DNA from: Oscillospiraceae bacterium
Lineage (GTDB): Bacteria > Bacillota > Clostridia > UBA1381
Assembly: GCA_020860985.1 (NCBI GenBank)
Contig: JAJBTG010000064.1
Location: forward strand, 1-5,634
DNA: 5,634 nt
Reading direction: 5' to 3'
This document shows, piece after piece, positions 1 to 5,593 of the stretch. Under the pieces are notes generated by a model. The model was not told the origin of the DNA, did not search any database, and was given only the letters and a program-made list of their open reading frames with translations. The translations under genes were made by a program, and so were the position numbers. Positions within the stretch are counted from its first letter, which is position 1. Each line of letters starts with the position of its first letter.

Positions 1-1
1 C

Positions 2-370
2 ATTACCTTCAAGGTCATAGACATGGTTGAGGAGGGCTTGGATCAGGCTAAGGCGGTTATTATTATCACAAACGATGGACGAAGCATTGCCGACAGCCTG
101 TACAAAAATCTCGGCAGAACCTGTACTCTTCTTGAGGGAACCGGTCTTATCAGCGGACGCAAGGTCGTATTGTACTGTGTTGTAACGCGTATTGAGCTTG
201 CGGAGGTTAAAAGAATTATAAAAGCGGGTGATGAGTCCGCATTTGTAACCGTAACCGATGTGTCGGAAATAATCGGAATGCACATCAAGAGTACGAATAT
301 CTCGGTGGTCGAGGAGCTTGAGGGGAATGCCAAAGCAGCGGATACGGAACAAAAAAGTACGGATATTTGA
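2..370 (+). CDS. YitT-family membrane protein, C-terminal part (DUF2179 domain), 5' end outside window
   Basis: The frame is open from the first complete codon at base 2, so the gene begins upstream and only the last 122 residues are visible. The ATG at 23 is internal to the domain and is not a start. The visible part reads KVIDMVEEGLDQAKAVIIIT, then LGRTCTLLEGTGLISG, then VVLYCVVTRIELAEVKRII and AFVTVTDVSEIIG. This is the order typical of the cytoplasmic DUF2179 domain that ends YitT/UPF0750 proteins: a (R/G)-T-LLEG-G turn, a vLYCVV strand and a terminal vtDv.EiiG strand. Such proteins carry an N-terminal multi-pass membrane domain, which would lie outside the window. Their function is poorly defined. 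After the domain there is an acidic, polar tail of about 25 residues that looks unstructured. A strong terminator follows 29 bp after the stop, so this is the last gene of its unit. Confident in the family; the role is not known. Confidence 0.88.
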   Translation: MTFKVIDMVEEGLDQAKAVIIITNDGRSIADSLYKNLGRTCTLLEGTGLISGRKVVLYCVVTRIELAEVKRIIKAGDESAFVTVTDVSEIIGMHIKSTNISVVEELEGNAKAADTEQKSTDI

Positions 371-399
371 CAATTTAATCTGGACGCTTTCGTGCCTTG

Positions 400-424
400 C
401 GGGACGGAAGCGCCCGTTTTTTTT
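400..424 (+). terminator. Intrinsic terminator of the YitT-family gene
   Basis: CGGGACG (400-406) pairs with CGCCCG (411-416) around a GAAG loop, with A404 bulged. Eight consecutive T (417-424) follow directly. This is the classic rho-independent form, and it lies 29 bp past the stop codon at 370. Confidence 0.85.
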
Positions 425-457
425 CGGCGGCGGATTTTTGATTTATCCGCCGCCGAA
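423..457. terminator. GC-rich 13-bp hairpin between convergent genes, possible back-up or bidirectional terminator
   Basis: TTCGGCGGCGGAT (423-435) is perfectly complementary to 445-457, with a 9-nt loop. On the plus strand it is followed by GTGTTTT, a poor U-tract. On the minus strand it is followed by a run of A, so it is not a canonical terminator for spoVM. Its place between converging genes (stop at 370 on plus, stop at 514 on minus) suggests it limits read-through from one or both sides. The hairpin is seen directly; the function is inferred. Confidence 0.5.
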
Positions 458-513
458 GTGTTTTAAGGACGCTGTTGAGCACCTGCGGTTTTGCGCGGCT
501 TGAGCCGACTACC

Positions 514-582
514 CTACATTTTAAATATAGCCTTAACGATTCCTCTTAAGCATTTGGGCATTTTCATAACAACGATTTTCAT
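514..582 (-). CDS. spoVM: Stage V sporulation protein M (SpoVM), 22 aa
   Basis: A 22-codon gene below usual ORF length cut-offs. The peptide starts MKIVVMKMPK and continues CLRGIVKAIFKM. Aligned from residue 1 without gaps to Bacillus subtilis SpoVM (26 aa, from memory), it shares M1, K2, K7, P9, K10, L12, G14, I15, V16 and A18. Pro9 and Ile15 are positions known to matter in SpoVM. The family forms an amphipathic helix that lies on the convex forespore membrane, recruits the coat ATPase SpoIVA and interacts with FtsH. The start is fixed by a perfect GGAGG (592-596 on the minus strand) 9 nt before the ATG; the stop is TAG. The C-terminus is about four residues shorter than in B. subtilis and lacks the charged tail, and Cys replaces Phe at position 11. 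It lies 14 nt downstream of a small membrane protein gene and is probably cotranscribed with it. Confidence 0.87.
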   Translation of the reverse strand: MKIVVMKMPKCLRGIVKAIFKM

Positions 583-591
583 TTTAAAATT

Positions 592-596
592 CCTCC
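592..596 (-). promoter_or_regulatory. Ribosome binding site of spoVM
   Basis: On the minus strand, GGAGG inside AAGGAGGA, 9 nt before the ATG at 582. A strong Shine-Dalgarno in front of a 22-codon frame is the main non-homology evidence that the frame is translated. Confidence 0.8.
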
Positions 597-761
597 TTAC
601 CACTTAAAAAGACACAGCCAGCCGAAAAGCACAAGCAATAATGTTTCAATAACAGCCAGAGCGCATATCGGCAGGAACAGACCGGATATGACACCAAGAC
701 AGAAAGCAAGAGCCGTCAGCCCCGCCGCCTTTGCGCAGCCGCTCATGCAGAAATTTACCAT
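597..761 (-). CDS. Small membrane protein, 54 aa, upstream of spoVM; unrecognised family
   Basis: A minus-strand frame from ATG at 761 to TAA at 597, too short for most ORF cut-offs. After a short N-terminus (MVNFCMSGCAK) it has two hydrophobic stretches, about residues 12-30 and 33-52, split by Pro31, and it ends in Lys-Trp. This predicts a helical hairpin in the membrane. There are five cysteines (5, 9, 21, 33 and 50) and one acidic residue (Glu39) inside the second hydrophobic segment. A modest AAGGGTG sequence stands about 9 nt upstream of the ATG; an in-frame ATG six codons in (residue 6) is an alternative start. The stop lies 14 nt before the spoVM start, with the spoVM Shine-Dalgarno in the gap, so the two are probably one transcript. 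That context suggests a sporulation membrane role, but I do not recognise the family. Confidence 0.62.
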   Translation of the reverse strand: MVNFCMSGCAKAAGLTALAFCLGVISGLFLPICALAVIETLLLVLFGWLCLFKW

Positions 762-802
762 AAAACCACACCCTTGAATTTTAATTTAAAGCTTCGCGAT
801 TT

Positions 803-834
803 GAGAGCGACAGCCTCTCCGTCCGTAAGGACGG
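803..834 (-). promoter_or_regulatory. Two adjacent hairpins in the putative leader of the small-protein/spoVM unit
   Basis: CCGTCC (819-824) pairs with GGACGG (829-834) around GTAA. Next to it, GAGAG (803-807) pairs with CTCTC (815-819) around a 7-nt loop. Both lie between the candidate minus-strand promoter and the ATG at 761, so they would sit in the 5' untranslated RNA. On the plus strand the first hairpin is followed by TTTATTTACTT and resembles a terminator, but no plus-strand gene ends there. The stems are seen; the role is unknown. Confidence 0.4.
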
Positions 835-853
835 TTTATTTACTTCATACATC

Positions 854-883
854 AATATATGCGCCGCGAATAAAATTTGATAC
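854..883 (-). promoter_or_regulatory. Candidate sigma-E-type promoter for the small-protein/spoVM unit
   Basis: On the minus strand, CATATATT (854-861) fits the sigma-E -10 pattern CATAYAHT. A 15-nt spacer separates it from GTATCAA (877-883), a partial match to the ATA-containing -35. The predicted start, near 847, leaves a leader of about 85 nt before the ATG at 761. B. subtilis spoVM is transcribed by sigma-E, so this is the expected class, but the region is AT-rich and the -35 match is weak. Confidence 0.4.
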
Positions 884-931
884 AATCCAAAAAATTGCAA
901 TTGCATCTCTGCGCAATATTAACATAATCTA

Positions 932-960
932 TTGACAAAGTGAATATTAAATTGTATAAT
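932..960 (+). promoter_or_regulatory. Consensus sigma-A promoter of the nfeD-SPFH operon
   Basis: TTGACA (932-937), a 17-nt spacer and TATAAT (955-960) match the housekeeping consensus at every position. Transcription should start near A967, giving a leader of about 74 nt before the ATG at 1041. A perfect promoter without an extended control region suggests strong vegetative expression. Confidence 0.88.
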
Positions 961-1025
961 GTGTTTAGATGGATTGTTTCAGCCGTGGCGCTTGAATAAT
1001 TCGAAGAGCGTTTTTGCCGACTGTG

Positions 1026-1032
1026 AAAGGGG
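1026..1032 (+). promoter_or_regulatory. Ribosome binding site that sets the nfeD start
   Basis: AAAGGGG lies 8 nt before the ATG at 1041. It supports 1041 over the in-frame ATG at 1014, which has no such site and would add nine residues in front of the first membrane helix. Confidence 0.75.
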
Positions 1033-1040
1033 TTGGTCAT

Positions 1041-1475
1041 ATGAGTCTTGGGTTAATTTGGATTATCGCGATTGTTGTGTTTGCGGTTCTCGAGCTTGCG
1101 ACATATCAGCTTGTCAGCGTTTGGTTTACAATAGGCGCGGTGGGCGGAATTATAGTGTATTATCTGGGTTATGGCTTTAATGTGCAGATGGCGGTATTTT
1201 TGATATTATCCGTGCTTGCGCTAATCAGCTTAAGACCGTTATCCGTAAGAAAGCTTAAGGCAAAGGGATTAAAAACCAATATTGACTCCCTCGCCGGTCA
1301 GGAAATACTTATAACGAAAACCGTGGATAATAAAAAGGGCGAGGGCGAAGGCAAGCTCAACGGCATGACTTGGACCGTGCGCAGTGCCGACGGCGCAGTT
1401 ATTCCGGAAAACAACAGCGCGGTGGTAGAAAAAATCGAGGGAGTAAAGCTTATAGTAAGAGCAAAAGGAGAATGA
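1041..1475 (+). CDS. NfeD-like membrane protein, short form (144 aa)
   Basis: Short (NfeD1b-type) member without the ClpP-like serine protease domain of long NfeD proteins. The N-terminal half is hydrophobic: helices at about residues 3-25, 29-45 and 49-66, beginning MSLGLIWIIAIVVFAVLELA, which is the usual NfeD opening with an acidic residue (Glu18) in the first helix. After a basic linker (SVRKLKAKGLKTN, 68-80), residues 84-144 form the OB-fold domain. Its signature features are GQEILITKTV, the GMTWTVRS strand with the conserved Trp111, and the terminal VVEKIEGVKLIVR. NfeD proteins are partners of SPFH/stomatin proteins in membrane microdomains. The next gene, 2 nt downstream, is exactly such a partner. 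The start is chosen by the AAAGGGG site at 1026-1032. Family and pairing are confident; the exact physiological role is not known. Confidence 0.9.
   Translation: MSLGLIWIIAIVVFAVLELATYQLVSVWFTIGAVGGIIVYYLGYGFNVQMAVFLILSVLALISLRPLSVRKLKAKGLKTNIDSLAGQEILITKTVDNKKGEGEGKLNGMTWTVRSADGAVIPENNSAVVEKIEGVKLIVRAKGE
1464..1470 (+). promoter_or_regulatory. Ribosome binding site of the SPFH gene, deciding the start at 1478
   Basis: AAAGGAG ends 7 nt before the ATG at 1478. The in-frame ATG at 1472, which overlaps the nfeD stop as ATGA, is only 1 nt after this site and so less likely. The site lies inside the nfeD coding end, consistent with translational coupling. Confidence 0.7.
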
Positions 1476-1477
1476 AA

Positions 1478-2368
1478 ATGCTTATTTTATTTATTTTAAT
1501 TTTATTGGTGTTAATACTGATTATCGCGAACATCAAAATTGTTCCGCAGGCGCACTCGTATATTATTGAGCGCTTCGGAGCGTATAACGGAACGTGGAGC
1601 GTGGGACTCCATGTTAAGATTCCGTTTATCGACAAGATTACAAAGAAGGTTAATCTCAAGGAGCATGTTGTGGACTTCCCGCCGCAGCCTGTTATAACAA
1701 AGGATAACGTAACAATGCAGATAGACACGGTTGTCTATTATCAAATTACCGACCCGAAGCTCTTTACCTACGGCGTTGAGCGTCCGATGATGGCGATTGA
1801 AAATCTCACCGCTACGACGCTGAGAAATATCATCGGTGATTTGGAGCTTGACGAAACGCTTACCTCGCGCGATACAGTAAATACAAAAATGCGCGCAATT
1901 CTTGATGAAGCGACGGACCCGTGGGGAATAAAAATAAACAGAGTGGAGCTTAAAAATATCATGCCGCCGGCGGAAATTCAGGACGCGATGGAGCGTCAAA
2001 TGAAGGCGGAGCGCGAAAGACGCGAGAGCATTTTAAGAGCTGAGGGTGAAAAGAAATCGGCGATTCTTCTTGCCGAGGGTGAAAAGGAATCGGCAATCCT
2101 GCGCGCGGAAGCAAAGAAGCAGGCGGCAATCCGCGAAGCCGAGGGCGAGGCGGAGGCGATACTTACGGTTCAGACCGCCGTTGCCGAGGGTATAAGAAAA
2201 ATCAACGAGGCTTCTCCGTCCGATGCGTACCTTGCGATAAAGTCGCTTGAAAGCTTTGAAAAAGCCGCTGACGGAAAAGCGACAAAGATTATCATCCCGT
2301 CGGAAATTCAAGGTTTTGCCGGTCTTGCGACCTCCGCTAAGGAGATTTTCACAAACGATGTAAAATAA
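1478..2368 (+). CDS. SPFH/band-7 (stomatin/slipin-like) membrane scaffold protein, 296 aa
   Basis: A single N-terminal membrane anchor (residues 1-19, almost all Leu/Ile/Val) is followed by the SPFH domain at about 20-180. Typical stretches are IVPQAHSYIIERFGAY, HVVDFPPQPVITKDNVTMQI, DTVVYYQITDP, ATTLRNIIGDLELDETLTSR and WGIKINRVELKNIMPP. Residues 180-229 form a charged Ala/Glu/Lys coiled coil with an 11-residue repeat, after which comes a small C-terminal region ending in a hydrophobic strand (KATKIIIPSEIQGFAGL). The length is close to that of bacterial QmcA and stomatin-like-protein-2 relatives. Such proteins oligomerise into membrane-bound rings or cages that organise membrane proteins and proteases. 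The upstream nfeD gene encodes the usual partner, and a terminator 26 bp downstream closes the operon. The start at 1478 is favoured by Shine-Dalgarno spacing; 1472 would add two residues (MK). No key segment is missing. Confidence 0.92.
   Translation: MLILFILILLVLILIIANIKIVPQAHSYIIERFGAYNGTWSVGLHVKIPFIDKITKKVNLKEHVVDFPPQPVITKDNVTMQIDTVVYYQITDPKLFTYGVERPMMAIENLTATTLRNIIGDLELDETLTSRDTVNTKMRAILDEATDPWGIKINRVELKNIMPPAEIQDAMERQMKAERERRESILRAEGEKKSAILLAEGEKESAILRAEAKKQAAIREAEGEAEAILTVQTAVAEGIRKINEASPSDAYLAIKSLESFEKAADGKATKIIIPSEIQGFAGLATSAKEIFTNDVK
2030..2164 (+). repeat. In-gene 33-bp (11-codon) degenerate tandem repeat encoding the SPFH coiled coil
   Basis: Residues 184-229 of the SPFH protein repeat with a period of 11: SILRAEGEKK, SAILLAEGEKE, SAILRAEAKKQ, AAIREAEGEAE. 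Ile recurs at 185, 196, 207 and 218. At DNA level, neighbouring units share GAGGGTGAAAAG followed by AATCGGC. Hendecad coiled coils of this kind are normal in SPFH proteins, so the repeat is structural rather than mobile. Confidence 0.75.
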
Positions 2369-2394
2369 CGGCGGTTTTAACGCCGACAGTTCCG

Positions 2395-2425
2395 GAACGC
2401 AAACGATTTGGTTTGCGTTCTTTTT
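2395..2425 (+). terminator. Intrinsic terminator of the nfeD-SPFH operon
   Basis: GAACGCAAAC (2395-2404) pairs perfectly with GTTTGCGTTC (2411-2420) around a 6-nt loop, followed by TTTTTCTTT. It lies 26 bp past the SPFH stop. A smaller CGGCG/CGCCG hairpin (2369-2385) stands between the stop and this terminator. Confidence 0.92.
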
Positions 2426-2461
2426 CTTTGTTTCGCCGCATAAAATACTTGGGGTGATAAC

Positions 2462-3436
2462 ATGAAACGAATTTTGTTGGTAATAGTCGCGGTTATTTTC
2501 GCAACCTTGTTTATTCCGTTTATAATAGTGTCGCTTTTGAGCGGCACAAACGAAACGGCGGAAACGGTAAGCGTATATATAAAATCCGAGGACAGAGTAG
2601 AGGAAATGGAAATCGACGAGTATCTGACTTGCGTAGTCGCGGCGGAAATGCCCGCCGACTTTGAAAATGAGGCTCTCAAAGCGCAGGCGGTCGCGGCGCG
2701 GACATACCTATACTCGCATATAGAAGCCGCCGAAAACGGAAATATTCCCGAGGAGCATAATGGTGCGGTGATATGCACGGATTCAACCCACTGTCAGGCG
2801 TATATAAGCGAGGAGGAGCGCAAGAAAAGCTGGGGCGGCGGCGCGGACTCAAATTGGAAAAAGATTGAAAAGGCGGTTGACGGCACGAAAAATCAGATTA
2901 TGACGTATAACAGCGAACCGATTTCAGCGGTTTTTCATTCCACATCCTCCGGCAGAACGGAGCGCGCCGCGGATGTTTGGGGTGAGGATATACCGTATTT
3001 GCAAAGCGTTGAGAGCGAGGGCGATTTATATTCGCCGAAATATATAAGTGAGGTACATATCAGCGTTGATGATTTTAAGCGGATTATATCGGAAAAGGTT
3101 CCCGACGCGGATTGGAGCGGCGAGCTTTTCGGGAACATAAGCAGGTCCGAGGCGGGCGGAATCCTTACTATTGACGTGGGGAACCGCACGATAAAGGGTA
3201 CGGAATTTAGGTCAATACTCGGTTTAAATTCCTCGAATGTCGAAATTTCCGAGCGGGACGGAGAAATAACCATGAGCGTTAAGGGCTACGGTCACGGCGT
3301 TGGCATGAGCCAGTACGGCGCGAATTACCTCGCGTCGCAGGGGGAAGGCTATGAGGAAATTTTAAAAACCTATTATACCGGCGTTGAAATTGAAACGAGG
3401 TTAAAATGCACAAAAAACAAAAAAAAGTTTGTATAG
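2462..3436 (+). CDS. spoIID: Stage II sporulation protein D (SpoIID), engulfment lytic transglycosylase, 324 aa
   Basis: A membrane-anchored peptidoglycan hydrolase that, with SpoIIM and SpoIIP, drives engulfment of the forespore by the mother cell. A signal anchor (about residues 4-27) leads to the extracellular SpoIID/LytB domain. Recognisable blocks are EYLTCVVAAEMPADF with the likely catalytic Glu62, EALKAQAVAARTY (70-82), AVFHSTSSGRTE (156-167) and the C-terminal GYGHGVGMSQYGA (275-287). Cys105, His110 and Cys111 (CTDSTHC) match the Cys-X4-His-Cys arrangement that binds zinc in clostridial SpoIID. The length is normal for the family. The ribosome site GGGGTG (2451-2456) is 5 nt before the ATG. 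The gene stands alone, between the nfeD-SPFH terminator and a pectin lyase gene. No convincing promoter is seen upstream. A SpoIID-domain paralogue with another amidase-activating or wall role is a small possibility. Confidence 0.93.
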   Translation: MKRILLVIVAVIFATLFIPFIIVSLLSGTNETAETVSVYIKSEDRVEEMEIDEYLTCVVAAEMPADFENEALKAQAVAARTYLYSHIEAAENGNIPEEHNGAVICTDSTHCQAYISEEERKKSWGGGADSNWKKIEKAVDGTKNQIMTYNSEPISAVFHSTSSGRTERAADVWGEDIPYLQSVESEGDLYSPKYISEVHISVDDFKRIISEKVPDADWSGELFGNISRSEAGGILTIDVGNRTIKGTEFRSILGLNSSNVEISERDGEITMSVKGYGHGVGMSQYGANYLASQGEGYEEILKTYYTGVEIETRLKCTKNKKKFV

Positions 3437-3464
3437 TTTTAAGGCAAATACACTGTTTTTTGTA

Positions 3465-3493
3465 TTGAGAAAAATCTTAAAATGTTGTAAAAT
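3465..3493 (+). promoter_or_regulatory. Sigma-A-type promoter of the rhamnogalacturonan lyase gene
   Basis: TTGAGA (3465-3470), a 17-nt spacer and TAAAAT (3488-3493) each match the consensus at five of six positions. The predicted start is near 3500, about 30 nt before the ATG. No clear terminator separates it from spoIID, so some read-through is possible. Confidence 0.7.
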
Positions 3494-3529
3494 ATTACTA
3501 TATATAAATTCAGAAGGAGAGAGGAAGAG

Positions 3530-5593
3530 ATGAAGAAACAATTAATAAGTGCGGTTTTAACCGCGTCATTGCTCGCGACCTCCGTTGCGGTGCCTATAGC
3601 CGCGTCCGCGGAAGCGAATACGCCGACATACCAAACGACGGAACGCAAAATGGAGAAACTGAACCGCGGCTTGGTGGCTACATATCGTACAAAGGATTCG
3701 CAGAATGTAGACGCTACGGGCGTGTATTTGTCGTGGCGTTTGTTGGGTGATGAGCCTCTTGAAACGCAGGAGTATGATATTTACAAAAACGATGAGTATC
3801 TCACTACCACAACCGACGCATCGGGCACAAACTATGTTGATGAGGACGGAACAGCATCAGATACATACAAGGTAGTGAAAGCGGGCGCATCGGCTACAGA
3901 TGTTGCCGGTGAAACAGCGGTAACTCCGGGAACGAATCACGTTGCCGCGTCAAGCTCATACAGCAGCTTGGCAAACTCGTTTACATATGTTGATATTCCT
4001 ATAGTAAGACCGGATCCTGTTGAAAGAATGGGTGACGGCAAAACATCGTATTATTATACTTATGACAGTGACCATGAGGGCGGAGCGAATGACGGCTCCG
4101 TGGGTGACCTTGATGGCGACGGTGATTACGAGCTTGTTTTAAAGTGGGATCCGACCGACTCAAAGGACAGCGCGGGCGCGGACTATACAGGTAATGTGTA
4201 CATAGACGCGTATGAGCTTGATCCCGACAATGACGGCTATATGTGGCGTATAGACCTCGGCCAGAACGTGACCGCGGGCGCGCATTATACGCAGTTTATG
4301 GTGTATGACTTCGACGGCGACGGAAAATCCGAGATAGCAATGAAAACCGCTCCCGGCACAATAGACGGAACGGGCAAATATGTATCCGAAGTGGGCGATA
4401 CCGAGGAAATACGAAATGTTGACAATACGGCATCGTTTGTCGGTGACGGTTCGGTAAGCGGAATGAAAGGTAAAAATCCCTATACCCAGTATTTGACAAT
4501 ATTTGACGGCGCAACGGGCGCGGCTCTTGCCACAACCGAATACATTCCGTATGACACGGTTTCAAGCTGGGGCGACAGTAAGTTTAACCGCAGTGAGAGA
4601 TACTTGGCGGGCGTAGCTTATCTTGACGGCGTTACACCGAACATTATTATGTGCCGAGGCTATTATGCCGCTGCAGTAATACGCGCATATAACTGGGACG
4701 GCAGCACACTAACACTGCAATGGCAGTATGTCGGCTCGTCAAGCGGAGAATCGTCATTATACGGACAGGGCAACCATAACCTTTCTATAGGTGATATAGA
4801 CGGTGACGGCTGCGATGAAATAGTTTACGGCTCGGCGGCACTCGATAATGATGGAAAGACCGTTATGGGCAATACACAGTTGGGTCACGGTGACGCTATG
4901 CATATGAGCGACTTTAACAATGACGGCGAGCAGGAGGTGTTCTCAGTTAAGGAGGACAGCGAGGGCTATAATTATTATGCTCAGGATTTAAGGAATCCGG
5001 CTACGGGCGAGCATTTCTGGGATTCGGGCGTACTTACAGCCGATGATGATAACGGCAGAGGTGTTATGGATAATATAGACGATGATTACGCTCTGGAGCA
5101 TTCAAATGCGCTTGCACTTGGTTGGAGCAACCAATTGGATTATGTCTATGACCTTAACGGTGATGCAATCGCGGCAAAACCGTCCTCGGCAGGAAAGGGA
5201 AGCTTTGATAACTTCCTTGTATATTGGGACGGCGATTTGGGACGCGAGCTGCTTGACGCGAACATTATTCAAAAATATGACGCGTCAACCGGATATACAA
5301 CAAGATTTTGGGGCGAAAGCGACGGCTACACGCTTACCGGCGGCAGCACAAATAACTATACAAAGAGAAACTACACGCTTGTTGCGGATATATGGGGCGA
5401 TTGGCGTGAGGAAATCATAATGCCAATAAACAAGGATTCGTCCACGGAGCAGGCATATTTGAGAGTATTCACTTCAACCATACCCACCGAGTACAGATTG
5501 ACAACGCTTATGCACGACAGCCAGTACCGTATGTCGGTAGCATGGCAGAACGTCGCGTACAATCAGCCGACGCACACAAGCTATTATGTATGA
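3530..5593 (+). CDS. Secreted rhamnogalacturonan endolyase, polysaccharide lyase family 11, 687 aa
   Basis: It cleaves the rhamnose-galacturonate backbone of rhamnogalacturonan I (pectin) by beta-elimination outside the cell. A Sec signal peptide (residues 1-27) ends with ASA before Glu28. An Fn3-like beta domain follows (about 41-160; LNRGLVATYR, GVYLSWRLLGDEP). Then comes the eight-bladed propeller typical of PL11, with Asp-rich calcium motifs at 193-201 (DLDGDGDYE), 260-268, 422-430 and 461-469, and related blade motifs near 541 and 620. Family hallmarks include RYLAGVAYLDGVTP, QGNHNLSIGDIDGDG, LGHGDAMHMSDFNNDG and YWDGDLGRELLD. The end, QYRMSVAWQNVAYNQPTHTSYY, is where PL11 catalytic domains normally finish. 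It is somewhat longer than B. subtilis YesW (about 620 aa). No dockerin, SLH or carbohydrate-binding domain is seen. AAGGAG at 3514-3519 supports the start. See the finding on its stop codon. Confidence 0.94.
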   Translation: MKKQLISAVLTASLLATSVAVPIAASAEANTPTYQTTERKMEKLNRGLVATYRTKDSQNVDATGVYLSWRLLGDEPLETQEYDIYKNDEYLTTTTDASGTNYVDEDGTASDTYKVVKAGASATDVAGETAVTPGTNHVAASSSYSSLANSFTYVDIPIVRPDPVERMGDGKTSYYYTYDSDHEGGANDGSVGDLDGDGDYELVLKWDPTDSKDSAGADYTGNVYIDAYELDPDNDGYMWRIDLGQNVTAGAHYTQFMVYDFDGDGKSEIAMKTAPGTIDGTGKYVSEVGDTEEIRNVDNTASFVGDGSVSGMKGKNPYTQYLTIFDGATGAALATTEYIPYDTVSSWGDSKFNRSERYLAGVAYLDGVTPNIIMCRGYYAAAVIRAYNWDGSTLTLQWQYVGSSSGESSLYGQGNHNLSIGDIDGDGCDEIVYGSAALDNDGKTVMGNTQLGHGDAMHMSDFNNDGEQEVFSVKEDSEGYNYYAQDLRNPATGEHFWDSGVLTADDDNGRGVMDNIDDDYALEHSNALALGWSNQLDYVYDLNGDAIAAKPSSAGKGSFDNFLVYWDGDLGRELLDANIIQKYDASTGYTTRFWGESDGYTLTGGSTNNYTKRNYTLVADIWGDWREEIIMPINKDSSTEQAYLRVFTSTIPTEYRLTTLMHDSQYRMSVAWQNVAYNQPTHTSYYV

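Noticed and set aside
318..503. Plus-strand open frame of 61 codons over the end of the YitT-family gene and its terminators
   Set aside because: It runs through two terminator hairpins, has no ribosome binding site and encodes a low-complexity peptide; it is a shadow frame.
496..507. CGGCTTGAGCCG palindrome just after spoVM as its terminator
   Set aside because: The stem is very short and the minus strand has no T-run after it.
1511..1999. Minus-strand open frame of 162 codons opposite the SPFH gene
   Set aside because: It lies entirely antisense to a clear SPFH domain, and its product shows no recognisable domain or ribosome site.
2439..2446. CATAAAAT as a sigma-E -10 element for spoIID
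   Set aside because: The start of transcription would fall inside the Shine-Dalgarno at 2451-2456 and there is no matching -35, so it is not a workable promoter despite the good -10.
3447..3466. AATACA/TGTATT hairpin after spoIID as a terminator
   Set aside because: The stem is only six mostly A-T pairs, has no U-tract after it and overlaps the -35 of the lyase promoter.
4296..4565. Minus-strand frame opposite the PL11 lyase, and plus-strand frame 5082-5420 inside it
   Set aside because: Both overlap the conserved PL11 propeller and give compositionally odd peptides without domain matches.
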